The position numbers and the translations under genes were made by a program. DNA of 64,000 nucleotides, taken from the NCBI GenBank assembly GCA_017545185.1, contig JAFWQJ010000010.1, forward strand, positions 1 to 64,000, in the 5' to 3' direction. The stretch is from Oscillospiraceae bacterium. GTDB lineage: Bacteria; Bacillota; Clostridia; Oscillospirales; Ruminococcaceae. The notes under the pieces were generated by a model that was not told the origin of the DNA, ran no database searches, and was given only the letters and a program-made list of their open reading frames with translations. This document shows, one piece after another, positions 25,359-34,802 of the stretch (positions are counted from its first letter, which is position 1; each line of letters starts with the position of its first letter).

Positions 25359-26717
25359 ATGCTCAATACCTCTGATATTCTGGAAACGATCCGCATGATC
25401 CAGGACGAGTGCCTTGATATCCGCACGATCACCATGGGCATCTCGCTGCTGGACTGCTGTGCGGAGGATATGGACACGGTCTGTGACCGCGTATATGAAA
25501 AGATCACACGCAAAGCCGAAAAGCTCGTCGCGACCGGTCAGCAGATCGAGACCGAATACGGCATCCCGATCATCAACAAGCGCATTTCCATTACGCCGGC
25601 CGCAATGCTCGTATCCGCGACCCGCGGCGGCGATCCGGTCAAGCTGGCGAGAACGCTGCAGCGCGCCGCCGAAACGACCGGCGTCAACTTCATCGGCGGA
25701 TTCTCCGCGCTCGTGCACAAGGGCTTCTCCGCCGGTGACGAAGCGCTCATCCGCGCAATTCCGCAGGCACTCGCCGAGACCTCGAATCTCTGCGCATCGG
25801 TCAATGTCGGCTCCACAAAGGCCGGCATCAACATGGACGCCGTGCGGCTCATGGGCGAGATCGTCCGCGAGGCTGCCGTCCTGACCGCAGATCAGCAGTG
25901 CTTCGGCCCTGCAAAGCTCGTCGTGCTCTGCAATGCCCCGGAGGATAATCCCTTTATGGCGGGCGCATTCCACGGCGTCGGCGAACCGGACTGCGAGGTG
26001 CATGTCGGCGTCTCCGGCCCCGGCGTTGTCCGCGCCGCGATCGAAAAATACCCCGACGCATCCATTGACGAGCTCGCGAACATCATCAAGCGCACCGCGT
26101 TCAAGATCACGCGCATGGGTCAGCTGGTCGGTACGCGTGCTTCCGAGATGCTCGGCGTGCCGTTCGGCATCGTCGATCTCTCCCTTGCCCCGACGCCTGC
26201 CGTCGGTGACTCCGTCGCGCATATCCTCGAGGGTATGGGACTTTCCGTCTGCGGTATGCACGGCACGACCGCCGCACTCGCGCTTTTGAATGACGCAGTC
26301 AAGAAGGGCGGCGTCATGGCGTCGTCCAGCGTCGGCGGACTGTCCGGCGCATTCATCCCGGTATCCGAGGACGCAGGCATGATCGACGCAGCCGTCTCCG
26401 GCGTGCTCTCGATCGAGAAGCTCGAAGCAATGACCGCCGTCTGCTCGGTCGGTCTGGATATGATCGTCATTCCCGGCGATACGCCTGCCTCGACCATTTC
26501 CGCGATCATCGCGGATGAAGCCGCGATCGGCATGGTCAACAGCAAGACGACCGCTGTCCGCGTGATCCCCGCGATCGGCAAGCAGGAGGGCGATATGCTC
26601 GACTTCGGCGGCCTGTTCGGTGCGGGCCCCGTCATGCCGGTCAGAGGCGAAAGCGCCGAGAAATTCATCGCACGCGGCGGACGCATCCCCGCACCGATGC
26701 AGAGCCTGAAAAACTAA
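25359..26717 (+). CDS. UPF0210 / DUF711 family protein
   Basis: A 452-residue cytoplasmic protein of the conserved UPF0210 (PFL-like) family. Glycine-rich segments such as [32 protein letters not shown] and [18 protein letters not shown] are spread along the chain, and length is normal for the family. A GGAGG site precedes the ATG at 25359, 12 bp after the ACT-protein gene. The fold is thought to resemble that of pyruvate-formate-lyase-like barrels, but I cannot see a complete catalytic signature and would not assign a reaction. Confidence 0.88.
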   Translation: MLNTSDILETIRMIQDECLDIRTITMGISLLDCCAEDMDTVCDRVYEKITRKAEKLVATGQQIETEYGIPIINKRISITPAAMLVSATRGGDPVKLARTLQRAAETTGVNFIGGFSALVHKGFSAGDEALIRAIPQALAETSNLCASVNVGSTKAGINMDAVRLMGEIVREAAVLTADQQCFGPAKLVVLCNAPEDNPFMAGAFHGVGEPDCEVHVGVSGPGVVRAAIEKYPDASIDELANIIKRTAFKITRMGQLVGTRASEMLGVPFGIVDLSLAPTPAVGDSVAHILEGMGLSVCGMHGTTAALALLNDAVKKGGVMASSSVGGLSGAFIPVSEDAGMIDAAVSGVLSIEKLEAMTAVCSVGLDMIVIPGDTPASTISAIIADEAAIGMVNSKTTAVRVIPAIGKQEGDMLDFGGLFGAGPVMPVRGESAEKFIARGGRIPAPMQSLKN

Positions 26718-26745
26718 CACCGCATCGCGGAAAAGGAGGTGCAGG

Positions 26746-27963
26746 ATGCACCCGTTCTGGAAATATGCAGCACCGGTCGTGACAGCTGCGGCTGCCGTTC
26801 TGCTCTGCGGCTGCGCCATGAGCGAGCCGATCACACCGTATCACGAGGAGGACGATTCCCGCGTGATCGAATATCCCGAAGGAGCGTTCACCACAACCGA
26901 AATGACGACCACGACCACAACTGACGCCTATACCCCGCCGGATGATCCTGCGCTCGTTGAAGCGGTCAGGACGATGACCGTCGAGGAAAAGGCCGCACAG
27001 ATGATCCTCGCGGGCTGCACCGACGAGAACGTCGGCAGGGGGTTCTGCAGCAGCGGCGCGGGCGGGCTCTGCCTGTTTGCGCAGCCGTTTGAATACAAAT
27101 CCGCGGAGCAGGTCAGGGACATGACCGCAGGCTTTCAGGCGGCGGCGAAGATCCCGCTGCTGCTCTCGGTCGATGAGGAGGGCGGCACGGTCAACCGCGT
27201 CAGCCTGAACCCGCAGCTCCGGAACAGCATTTTCTTCAGCCCGCGCTATCTGTTCGGTCAGGGCGGCATGGAGCTGATCGAATCCGATACGAAGGAAAAA
27301 GCCGCGTTTCTGCTGGATCTCGGCATCAATGTCAATCTGGCGCCGGTCTGCGATGTGCCGCTCACCGAGCTTGATTTCATCTATCCGCGCTGCTTCAGCA
27401 CGGACGCCGCGGAGACCGCGAATTACATCAGGGACGTCGTCGGCATTATGAAGGACAGCGGGCTCGGCTCGACGCTCAAGCATTTTCCGGGCTACGGCGG
27501 CAGCGCCGATACGCACAAGAACATGGCCTACGACGACCGCGGATATGACGTTTTTGCGGCGCGCGATTTCCTGCCGTTTGAAGCGGGCATCGAAGCGGGC
27601 GCGGACGCGGTCATGGTCAGCCATAACATTGTCGCCTGCATGGATGCGGATTATCCGGCATCGCTCTCGCCGGAGGTGCACCGCATTCTCCGCGAGGAGC
27701 TCGGCTTCCGCGGCGTGATCGTTTCGGACGATCTTGCGATGAACGCGATCACGCAGTTCACGAACGGACAGAATCCGGCAGTCGCGGCGGTGCTGGCGGG
27801 CAATGACATGCTGTGCTACGGGGAGTTTCAGGCGTCTGTGGATGCGATCACGGCGGCTGTGGCGGAAGGCGTGATCGACGAGGAACAGCTCGACGCATCC
27901 GTCCTGCGCATCCTCGCATGGAAGCAGTCTCTCGGGCTGTTAGAGGTGTCTCCGACGGATTGA
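26746..27963 (+). CDS. GH3-family lipoprotein, probable beta-N-acetylhexosaminidase (NagZ-like)
   Basis: A 405-residue glycoside hydrolase family 3 protein exported as a lipoprotein (lipobox LLCGC, Cys about residue 22). A short Thr-rich linker leads to the catalytic TIM barrel (about 70-395). The NagZ-type segment KHFPGYGGSADTHKN (near 245) includes the Asp-His pair of this subfamily; the Asp in IVSDDLAMNA is the expected nucleophile. It probably removes GlcNAc from peptidoglycan or chitin-derived fragments at the cell surface. The last six codons are part of a 43-bp sequence repeated downstream of smc. AAAGGAGG precedes the ATG. Confidence 0.88.
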   Translation: MHPFWKYAAPVVTAAAAVLLCGCAMSEPITPYHEEDDSRVIEYPEGAFTTTEMTTTTTTDAYTPPDDPALVEAVRTMTVEEKAAQMILAGCTDENVGRGFCSSGAGGLCLFAQPFEYKSAEQVRDMTAGFQAAAKIPLLLSVDEEGGTVNRVSLNPQLRNSIFFSPRYLFGQGGMELIESDTKEKAAFLLDLGINVNLAPVCDVPLTELDFIYPRCFSTDAAETANYIRDVVGIMKDSGLGSTLKHFPGYGGSADTHKNMAYDDRGYDVFAARDFLPFEAGIEAGADAVMVSHNIVACMDADYPASLSPEVHRILREELGFRGVIVSDDLAMNAITQFTNGQNPAVAAVLAGNDMLCYGEFQASVDAITAAVAEGVIDEEQLDASVLRILAWKQSLGLLEVSPTD

Positions 27964-27986
27964 AAATGGGGCGCTGCCCCAAACCC
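27944..27986 (+). repeat. 43-bp repeat spanning the GH3 stop codon (pair of 38881-38923)
   Basis: An identical 43-bp sequence occurs at 38881-38923 in the opposite orientation. It includes a GGGGC-GCT-GCCCC hairpin. In both places a separate AAGGGACA/TGTCCCTT hairpin follows. Confidence 0.88.
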
Positions 27987-27987
27987 G

Positions 27988-28066
27988 CCAAAGGGACACT
28001 GTCCCTTTGGAATCCCATTATAGATACAAATAAGGACGCTGATGTGTGTATCGGCGTCCTTATGTT
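27988..28066 (+). terminator. Terminator hairpins downstream of the GH3 gene
   Basis: CCAAAGGGACA/TGTCCCTTTGG (27988-28010) forms one hairpin. ATAAGGACGC (from 28030) with GCGTCCTTAT (to about 28063) forms a second hairpin followed by a short T-rich stretch. Confidence 0.65.
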
Positions 28067-28080
28067 ATTGTATTCAGTTA

Positions 28081-28556
28081 TACTTCCGGCGTGCTTCAGC
28101 ATTGGGAGAAGTAACGCCAAAGAAGCCGCGATCAGCGGCGTGCGCTTAGATAATTGGGAGAGCTTCGCCAACCGTCTCCGGAGGGAAATGCCCGCGGGGG
28201 CTCCCCGCTGGGAGAAGTAACGCCAAAGAAGCCGCGATCAGCGGCGTGTACTGCGTAAATTGGGAGTGCTTCGCTACCCGCCCCCGAAGGAAAACGGCTG
28301 TCGGCCCTGCCGACCCGGAGGGAAACGCCCGCGGGGGCTCCCCGCTGGGGGAAGTAACGCCAAAGAAGCCGCTTTAGCGGCGTGTACTGCGTAAATTGGG
28401 AGAGCTTCGCCAACGGCTCCCGGAGGGAAATGCCAGCGGGGGCTGCCCCGCTGGGAGCAGTTACGCCAAAGAAGCCGCATTAGCGGCGTGTACTGCGGAA
28501 ATTGGGAGAGCTTCGCCAACCGCCCCCGAAGGAAAACGGCTGTCGGCCCTGCCGAC
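28081..28556 (+). repeat. Tandem array of four units of the dispersed palindromic repeat
   Basis: Core sequences GGGAGAAGTAACGCCAAAG begin near 28104, 28210, 28347 and 28453. Unit lengths are 106, 137 and 106 bp, the longer unit carrying an extra AGGAAAACGGC...GCCGAC block. Each core has a GCCGC/GCGGC stem. The array fills the gap between the GH3 gene and rpsU; apparent short reading frames are repeat-encoded and not credible genes. Confidence 0.85.
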
Positions 28557-28587
28557 AAAAAGCAGCACCGCTTGCGCGATGCTGCCT
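28556..28587 (-). terminator. Terminator of rpsU
   Basis: On the minus strand GCAGCATCGCG-caa-GCGGTGCTGC forms a stem followed by TTTTT. It lies about 100 bp past the rpsU stop, at the edge of the repeat array. Confidence 0.7.
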
Positions 28588-28693
28588 TTCTTTTCTTGTT
28601 TCGTCAGATTCCCGTCATGTCAGCGGACAAACGGATTTTCGCTCCTGCACGAAGCGCAGTGCGCAGCTGCACGGCGAACGACTCCCGACGAGA

Positions 28694-28867
28694 TCAGAAC
28701 TTGCGCTTACGAGCTGCTTCAGACTTCTTCTTGCGCTTGACGGAAGGCTTCTCGTAATGCTCGCGCTTGCGAACCTCAGCGATCACGCCGTCTTTTGCGC
28801 AGGAACGCTTGAAACGCTTGAGAGCAGTGTCCAAGGACTCGTTCTTACCAACGCGTACTTCTGCCAC
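28694..28867 (-). CDS. rpsU: 30S ribosomal protein S21
   Basis: A 57-residue basic ribosomal protein: [19 protein letters not shown] at the start, [11 protein letters not shown] in the middle and a [14 protein letters not shown] tail, which is the normal S21 layout in Firmicutes. It binds the platform region of the small subunit. It starts with GTG at 28867, eight bases after GGGAGGG. It has its own strong promoter (28963-28991) and terminator. Confidence 0.96.
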   Translation of the reverse strand: MAEVRVGKNESLDTALKRFKRSCAKDGVIAEVRKREHYEKPSVKRKKKSEAARKRKF

Positions 28868-28962
28868 GAATTTTTCCCTCCCTTTGTCCTACGACAGAGG
28901 CTATCTATAAAGAGGTATCTGCCTTGAGATACTCCTTATAAGCTAAATTTGAATACACGTAT

Positions 28963-28991
28963 ATTGTATCATAGTTTATACGTTTTGTCAA
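28963..28991 (-). promoter_or_regulatory. Promoter of rpsU
   Basis: On the minus strand, TTGACA (28991-28986) and TACAAT (28968-28963) have a 17-bp spacer. An AT-rich flank lies downstream. Confidence 0.78.
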
Positions 28992-29030
28992 GCAGTTTTT
29001 GCATGAGAGTGTGATTCCGATGATAATTCG

Positions 29031-31436
29031 TTAATTTGCTACAAAATTCACCAGCTTATTTTGTACATAAATCTGCTTCCTGATCGTTTTTCCGGCAAGT
29101 GCTTCCTGCACCTTTTCGTCGGCCAGCGCCATCTCCACAGCGGTCGCCTCATCGGCGCCGGTCGGGATCATCAGCTTGGATTTGATCTTGCCGCAAATCT
29201 GCACCACGATCTCAACCTGCTCGTCCACGCAGAGTGCCGGATCATACTCCGGCCATGCCTGCTCATTCAGCACGCCGAGGCCGAGCTGCTCAAACAGCTC
29301 CTCCGTGATATGCGGTGCAAACGGATTCAGCAGGATCAGCAGCGTGCGATATTCGCCGCGTGTGATGCTGCCGTTCGCATAGATCTGGTTGACCAGCTTC
29401 ATCATCGCCGCGATCGCGGTATTGAAGCCCATGGACTCAATGTCCTCGCTGACCTTGCGGATCGTCTTGTGCATCGCGGAACGCAGCGCATCGCTGTAAC
29501 CGTCGCCGTCCGTGACCATATCCTGCATTGCCCAGATGCGGTCGAGGAAGCGCTTGCAGCCCTTGACGCTGTCGTCGCTCCACGGAGCCGCCAGCTCATA
29601 GGCGCCCATGAACAGCACGTAAACACGCAGGACGTCTGCGCCGTACTGATCGACAACATCGTTCGGGTCGATGACATTGCCGCGGGACTTGGACATCTTC
29701 ACGCCGTCCGAGCCGAGGATCAGACCCTGCGCGGTACGCTTTGCATAGGGCTCCGGGGTCGGAACTGCGCCGATGTCATACAGGAACTTGTGCCAGAAGC
29801 GGGAATAGATCATGTGGCGCGTAACGTGCTCCATGCCGCCGTTGTACCAGTCAACCGGCATCCAGTATTTCAGCGCGTCCATATCCGCGAGGCACTTGTC
29901 ATTTGCCGGATCGCAGTAGCGCAGGAAGTACCACGAGGAACCCGCCCACTGCGGCATGGTATCGGTCTCGCGCTTTGCAGCGCCGCCGCACTTCGGGCAC
30001 TTGCAGTTGACGAAGGAATCGAGCTTTGCCAGCGGGGATTCGCCGTCGGTACCCGGCTCAAAGTTTTCGAGCGGCGGCAGACGGAGCGGCAGCTCCTCAT
30101 ACGGAACAGCCACGATGCCGCACTGCGGGCAATGTACCAGCGGGATCGGCTCGCCCCAGTATCTCTGGCGGTTGAACGCCCAGTCCTTCATCTTATACTG
30201 CACGCCTGCTTCGCCGCAGCCCTTTGCTTCGAGAACGGTCAGCACCTTCGCGATCGCGTCCTTCTTGTTCGTGATGCCGTTCAGCACATCGGAATTGACC
30301 ATTTCGCCGTCGCCGGTATAGGCTTCCTTCCCGATATCGCCGCCCTTGATGACCTCGATGATATCAATGCCGAATTTCTTTGCAAATTCGTAGTCACGGG
30401 TATCGTGTGCCGGAACCGCCATGATCGCGCCGGTACCGTAGCCCATCATGACATAGTCCGAGATGTAGATCGGGATCTCCTTGCCGGTCAGCGGATTGAT
30501 CGCGGTCAGGCCGTCGATCTTCACGCCGGTCTTATCCTTGACCAGCTGTGTACGCTCGAACTCGGTCTTTTTGGCGCACTCTGCCTTATAGGCATCGAGC
30601 TCCGCGATATTGCGGATCTGATCGCGGTACTTCTCGATCAGCGGATGCTCCGGCGCCATGACCATGAACGTCACGCCGTAGAGCGTATCCGGACGGGTCG
30701 TATAAATACGGAGCTGCTCATCCTGCTCCTTGATTTTGAAATTGACGAATGCACCGGTAGACTTGCCGATCCAGTTCTCCTGCTGGAGCTTGATGTTCGG
30801 CAGATAGTCAACGGTCTCCAGACCCTCCAGCAGCTTGTCCGCATACTGCGTGATGCGCAGATACCAGACCTCCTTGGTCTTCTGGACGATCTCGCTGTGA
30901 CAGATATCGCACTTGCCGCCCTGGGAATCCTCATTGGACAGAACGACCTTGCAGGACGGGCAGTAGTTGACCAGTGTCTTGTCGCGGAACACGAGCCCGT
31001 GCTCGAACATCTTGAGGAAGATCCACTGTGTCCACTTGTAGTAGCCCTCCTCGGTGGTATCGACCACGCGTGACCAGTCAAACGAGAAGCCGACGCGCTT
31101 TAACTGACCCGTGAACTTCCTGATGTTCTGGTCGGTGACGACGCGCGGATGCACGCCGGTCTTGACGGCGGTGTTCTCCGTCGGCAGACCGTAGGCGTCA
31201 AAGCCGATCGGGAACAGGACATTATAGCCCTGCAGTCTCCGCTTTCTGCTGACGACCTCCAGACCGGAGTAAGCCTTGATATGGCCCACATGCATACCGT
31301 GGCCGGACGGATACGGGAACTCGACCAGCGCATAGAACTTCGGCTTGGAGGAGCCGTTCTCTGCGCGGAAGGTATTGTGCGCATCCCAGTAATCCTGCCA
31401 CTTCTTCTCAACTGCTAAAAAGTTGTATTCCTGCAT
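29031..31436 (-). CDS. leuS: Leucyl-tRNA synthetase
   Basis: Charges tRNA-Leu with leucine. The 801-residue class I synthetase has the HIGH-type motif PSGHGMHVGH near residue 44 and the zinc-binding CPSC...CDIC pair near 160-180. The CP1 editing domain carries TTRPDTLYG near 245, the KMSKS motif is VKMSKSRGN near 570, and the anticodon-binding domain ends the chain. The start is the ATG at 31436 with GAGGG upstream. It is the last gene of a long leftward block, 40 bp after rsfS. No T-box leader was seen, so control is presumably that of the operon. Confidence 0.97.
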   Translation of the reverse strand: MQEYNFLAVEKKWQDYWDAHNTFRAENGSSKPKFYALVEFPYPSGHGMHVGHIKAYSGLEVVSRKRRLQGYNVLFPIGFDAYGLPTENTAVKTGVHPRVVTDQNIRKFTGQLKRVGFSFDWSRVVDTTEEGYYKWTQWIFLKMFEHGLVFRDKTLVNYCPSCKVVLSNEDSQGGKCDICHSEIVQKTKEVWYLRITQYADKLLEGLETVDYLPNIKLQQENWIGKSTGAFVNFKIKEQDEQLRIYTTRPDTLYGVTFMVMAPEHPLIEKYRDQIRNIAELDAYKAECAKKTEFERTQLVKDKTGVKIDGLTAINPLTGKEIPIYISDYVMMGYGTGAIMAVPAHDTRDYEFAKKFGIDIIEVIKGGDIGKEAYTGDGEMVNSDVLNGITNKKDAIAKVLTVLEAKGCGEAGVQYKMKDWAFNRQRYWGEPIPLVHCPQCGIVAVPYEELPLRLPPLENFEPGTDGESPLAKLDSFVNCKCPKCGGAAKRETDTMPQWAGSSWYFLRYCDPANDKCLADMDALKYWMPVDWYNGGMEHVTRHMIYSRFWHKFLYDIGAVPTPEPYAKRTAQGLILGSDGVKMSKSRGNVIDPNDVVDQYGADVLRVYVLFMGAYELAAPWSDDSVKGCKRFLDRIWAMQDMVTDGDGYSDALRSAMHKTIRKVSEDIESMGFNTAIAAMMKLVNQIYANGSITRGEYRTLLILLNPFAPHITEELFEQLGLGVLNEQAWPEYDPALCVDEQVEIVVQICGKIKSKLMIPTGADEATAVEMALADEKVQEALAGKTIRKQIYVQNKLVNFVAN

Positions 31437-31476
31437 ACAAGAAACCCTCACTTTCTGATGCTTGATTTACCTGATC

Positions 31477-31851
31477 TCACTTGTCCGCGCCGTTCCCGTC
31501 GATCAGCAGGTTCGAGATATCGACCTGATCGCCGTCTGCCCAGAGCCGCTCAAGCTGATACTCCGCTCTGGTGTCGCGGTAGAACACATGCACGACGATA
31601 TCGCCGTAATCCAGCACGATCCAGCTTGCCGCACGCACACCCTCGATGCCGCGTGCCTCAACGCCCAGTTCGCCGAGCTGAAAATCGACCTCATCCGCCA
31701 GCGACTTGACCTGTGTCGTGCTGGTACCGGTCGCAATGACAAAATAATCTGCGATGATCGTCAGATTCGTGATGCCGATGACCTGAATATCCTCGGCTTT
31801 TTTGCTGTCCAGAATTTTAACGATCTTTTCGAGCTTTTCCTGTGTCGTCAT
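31477..31851 (-). CDS. rsfS: Ribosome silencing factor RsfS
   Basis: A 124-residue DUF143-family protein that binds ribosomal protein L14 and blocks subunit joining under nutrient limitation. The family core DYFVIATGTSTTQVKSLADEV and DYGDIVVHVF are present. AAAGGAGG precedes the ATG. It lies between the LCP gene and leuS, and the yhbY-nadD-yqeK-rsfS order is typical of Firmicutes. Confidence 0.95.
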   Translation of the reverse strand: MTTQEKLEKIVKILDSKKAEDIQVIGITNLTIIADYFVIATGTSTTQVKSLADEVDFQLGELGVEARGIEGVRAASWIVLDYGDIVVHVFYRDTRAEYQLERLWADGDQVDISNLLIDGNGADK

Positions 31852-31878
31852 GACATCCTCCTTTGTTTTTTCCTGCGG

Positions 31879-33177
31879 CTATTTTCCGTTAAAGGTATTG
31901 CTGCCGTTATCAATGGACGCAAAGTCCGCCATATCTTCGTCGTAGGTCGTGTTGAGATACCGTCCCGGGCCGAGCAGATCGGCGATCGGGAGTTCCTTTT
32001 CGTCCTCAAAATACGGACGGAAATAATCGTTCAGCACCCGAATCACCGGCTGCTTGTGCATCATCCAGACCGAATATTTCTCGATCCCGTACTGCGGCTC
32101 AGGCGGATAATAGTCATAGCCCTCGCCCGGCAGCATGTGCATCGTGATCCTGTCCATGCCGATGCTCGATGCGAAATCCGAAAGCTTGCTGATCTCGTCA
32201 ACGGTCAGGTTGGAGCCGATCAGCTTCTTGTCCACGATCTTGTTGATATAGCTGAGCATTTCGATCGAGTTGATATCGCAGACCTTTTTCATTGCAGCCG
32301 CCATGAAAATGCGCTGCGCCTTCATTCTGCCGATATCGCCCTCGGAATAATCGTGGCGGAAGCGCACCATCCACTCGGCCTGCTGACCGTTCAGCACCTG
32401 CTTGCCCTTCTTGATCTCCTTGTCCGCTTCGTACAGGATATCATACGGCATGTCGATCGGGACGCCGCCGATGATATCGACGATCTTGCCGATATCCGAG
32501 CAGCTCGTCGTCACATAGCGGTCGATCGGGATGCGGAAGGTCATCTCAAGGCAGTCCACGACGCGCTGCACCGGTGCCTTTTCCGGCGTGCCCTGCGTAT
32601 ATACGCTGTTCAATTTGCACGCCTCAAAGGAGGTATAGCCCGGTACAAAGGTATCGCGCGGGATCTGCAGAATGTGGATCTGGTTGTTGCGGATATCGAA
32701 CATCGCCAGCATGATGACGTCCGTGTTCGAGCGGGATTCGTCCGTGCCGAGGAACAGCACCGCGAACTGACCCTCCTGGATCTGATCGAGGTCAAGGCCG
32801 TCGTCGAACATGCCCTTCGGCGTCTGGATGACCTCCTGCGTCGGCGCGAAGGAATACTCCTTCGATTCCAGCTCACCGTCGATCTCGATAAACGGCTGCC
32901 ATGCACGGAATTTTTCCATGACCGAAATGCGGCGCGGCGGCTCGATCACTCTGCCGAACTGGTCGTATTCGGTCACCGGGATCAGCTTCATATTCAGCCC
33001 CAGCATGATGCAGATGAACAGTCCGACGGCGATCGACAGAACGGTCGCGACGCGCTCCTTGCCGTTCATGCGGCGGCGTTTCTTCTTTTTATGCTTTTTG
33101 CTGCTGTGCGCACGCACCTGCTCCGTCTCGGAAACGGCTCTGCTGCGGCGCGGATCATCAGTCTCTCGCTTACCCAT
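31879..33177 (-). CDS. LytR-CpsA-Psr (LCP) family protein
   Basis: A 432-residue membrane-anchored phosphotransferase of the family that attaches teichoic acids or wall polysaccharides to peptidoglycan. A very basic cytoplasmic N-terminus (KKHKKKKRRR) precedes one membrane helix (about 42-64). The LCP domain (about 135-360) contains LFLGTDESRSNTDVIML and QIPRDTFV, with the conserved Asp and Arg residues. The ATG at 33177 is chosen because AAAAGGAG lies just upstream; the in-frame extension to 33261 runs into the yqeK gene. Confidence 0.9.
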   Translation of the reverse strand: MGKRETDDPRRSRAVSETEQVRAHSSKKHKKKKRRRMNGKERVATVLSIAVGLFICIMLGLNMKLIPVTEYDQFGRVIEPPRRISVMEKFRAWQPFIEIDGELESKEYSFAPTQEVIQTPKGMFDDGLDLDQIQEGQFAVLFLGTDESRSNTDVIMLAMFDIRNNQIHILQIPRDTFVPGYTSFEACKLNSVYTQGTPEKAPVQRVVDCLEMTFRIPIDRYVTTSCSDIGKIVDIIGGVPIDMPYDILYEADKEIKKGKQVLNGQQAEWMVRFRHDYSEGDIGRMKAQRIFMAAAMKKVCDINSIEMLSYINKIVDKKLIGSNLTVDEISKLSDFASSIGMDRITMHMLPGEGYDYYPPEPQYGIEKYSVWMMHKQPVIRVLNDYFRPYFEDEKELPIADLLGPGRYLNTTYDEDMADFASIDNGSNTFNGK

Positions 33178-33205
33178 GCGAAAAGAAAACTCCTTTTTTG
33201 CTCTG

Positions 33206-33850
33206 TTACGCATTTTTCCGGCGGTCGGCGGCCTTCTGCTTGTCCTCCGTCCGTGCGGCAATGCGGTTCAGATAATAATTATAAGCTTCCACGGTCGAAA
33301 CCGGAAGCGGTGTCTGCTTTTTCATTACGCTGTCAATTGCAAATTCAAATGCCGCGAGCATCGCCTTCTCCAGATCGTTCTGCGCCATTTTCCGGAAGCG
33401 CTCCACATCGCGGTAGCTCCGGTCGGCGGAGATCAGATCGGCCATATAGACGACCTCCTCGAGCTTTGTCATATTCGCGTGCCCGACGGTATGCCAGCGG
33501 GCCGCACTGAGCACCTCCGCATCCTCGATGCCGAGCTCCGTGTACATATAGGAAGCCGCTGCAACGCCGTGCCATACCGGCTTGCAGAGCCATTCGGTAT
33601 CGCTGACCACAAAGGGCCCCTGCTGCATCAGAGCTTTCTGCTCCTCGAACGGGAGCTCCTTGCAGCAGTCATGCAGCAGACCTGCCAGATAGGCACGCTG
33701 CGGATCGGCACCCCAGCGCTCTGCCAGCGCGAACGCCGCCCGTGCGACATTCACCGAATGCACAAAACGCTTCTTGGAGAGCCGTGCCTTCAGCAGCGCG
33801 GTAAAGGTGCGCACCTGCTCATTCTGACTTTCCTTGTTCAATGCTCTCAC
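33206..33850 (-). CDS. yqeK: HD-domain phosphohydrolase YqeK
   Basis: A 214-residue HD-superfamily protein. YqeK-type enzymes hydrolyse diadenosine tetraphosphate symmetrically. Metal ligands are visible as the His of RFVHSVNVA, the HD pair in LAGLLHDCCKE (near residue 59) and the later RWHTVGH. The start is taken as GTG at 33850, overlapping nadD by 32 nt; a TTG at 33841 with GGGGTGA nearby is an alternative. NadD/YqeK neighbours are a standard Firmicutes arrangement. Confidence 0.92.
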   Translation of the reverse strand: MRALNKESQNEQVRTFTALLKARLSKKRFVHSVNVARAAFALAERWGADPQRAYLAGLLHDCCKELPFEEQKALMQQGPFVVSDTEWLCKPVWHGVAAASYMYTELGIEDAEVLSAARWHTVGHANMTKLEEVVYMADLISADRSYRDVERFRKMAQNDLEKAMLAAFEFAIDSVMKKQTPLPVSTVEAYNYYLNRIAARTEDKQKAADRRKNA

Positions 33851-34478
33851 CCCATGTCTGATCCGGTTCTTTTCCGTAAAGATGCCTGTTTCCTATATAT
33901 TGTACTACATTTTCCGGCAAAAGGCAAGAGCAATCCGCATTCTTTTGCAGATTCTGCCGGATTTCCGTAGAAGATACGGGAACAGCCTGTACGGAGAGCA
34001 CAACGATTTCCGCATGGGGACATTCGGCTTTCAGCGCCTCCGCCTTTTCGTTCAGTGCCGGCAGATCGCCGGTCTCTCTGGAAACGGCGCAGAGCCTTGC
34101 GATCCGCAGGATCTCCTGCCAATCCTTCCATGTCTCGAACGAAAGCAGCATATCGCTGCCGATCATCAGCGTCCATTCCGCATCCGGATATTCCGCACGG
34201 AGCGCACGCAGCGTTTCCACGGTATAGCTTTTCCCGCTTTTGCGCGTTTCATAATCGGAAACGGTCAGCCAGCGGTATTTTTTTGCGGCAAGGCGGCACA
34301 TTTCGAGCCGATCCGCCGCGGGGGCGTATTCCGCCGTGCTTTTATGCGGCGCCTCTCCGGCAGGCATCAGGATCACGCGGTCGAGCTTCAGCGCCTTCTT
34401 CACCGAACGGACAAGATGCAGGTGCCCGTTGTGGATCGGGTTGAAGCTGCCGCCGAACAGTCCGATCTGCGGCTTCAT
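33819..34478 (-). CDS. nadD: Nicotinate-nucleotide adenylyltransferase
   Basis: Converts nicotinate mononucleotide and ATP to deamido-NAD in NAD biosynthesis. The 219-residue nucleotidyltransferase has the signature GGSFNPIHNGHLHL near residue 9 and the VSSTEIRQNL motif near the C-terminus. The ATG start overlaps the yhbY stop by four bases (ATGA), indicating coupled translation. The C-terminus overlaps yqeK. Confidence 0.95.
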   Translation of the reverse strand: MKPQIGLFGGSFNPIHNGHLHLVRSVKKALKLDRVILMPAGEAPHKSTAEYAPAADRLEMCRLAAKKYRWLTVSDYETRKSGKSYTVETLRALRAEYPDAEWTLMIGSDMLLSFETWKDWQEILRIARLCAVSRETGDLPALNEKAEALKAECPHAEIVVLSVQAVPVSSTEIRQNLQKNADCSCLLPENVVQYIGNRHLYGKEPDQTWGESIEQGKSE

Positions 34479-34783
34479 CGTGCTTTCTTGTCGCCGACCA
34501 GCTGGATCACCGGCTTTTTCGGGTGCTTTTTATACAGCACAAAGCGGTTGCCGATCGAGCAGACGACCTCCGCGCCGGTCTCTCCGGCGATCAGCTCGGC
34601 TGCCTCTCTTGCGGAATATTCACAGGTTTCCAGCACATTGCCCTTGATGAGCTCACGCTTTAAAAGCGCATCGGAAGCCTGCTTGATCAACTGCTCGCTC
34701 ATGCCGCCCTTTCCGACGGTGAGGATGCTCTCCATTGTGGAAGCCAGTCCTCTGAGCTGTGCACGCTGTTTACTTGTCAGCAT
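34475..34783 (-). CDS. yhbY: YhbY-family (CRM domain) RNA-binding protein
   Basis: A 102-residue single-domain CRM protein associated with large-subunit ribosome assembly. It has the family pattern LTSKQRAQLRGLAS at the start and VGKGGMSEQLIKQ, a GxxG-type RNA-binding loop, near residue 40. AAAGGA precedes the ATG. It is upstream of and overlaps nadD by four bases. Confidence 0.95.
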   Translation of the reverse strand: MLTSKQRAQLRGLASTMESILTVGKGGMSEQLIKQASDALLKRELIKGNVLETCEYSAREAAELIAGETGAEVVCSIGNRFVLYKKHPKKPVIQLVGDKKAR

Positions 34784-34802
34784 AGTTTCATTTCCTTTCG
34801 CA

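Noticed and set aside
25005..26834. 609-codon minus-strand open frame opposite the ACT and UPF0210 genes
   Set aside because: Asp/Arg/His-rich composition typical of shadow frames; the plus-strand genes have good starts and family matches.
28132..28757. Several short frames across the tandem repeat array
   Set aside because: Their sequence is simply the repeat read in different frames; they lack start signals.
29061..31073. Long plus-strand open frame opposite leuS
   Set aside because: Antisense shadow with no recognisable domain; leuS motifs are intact on the minus strand.
31436..31480. T-box leader for leuS
   Set aside because: Only a short gap separates leuS from rsfS, with no room for and no sign of a T-box structure.
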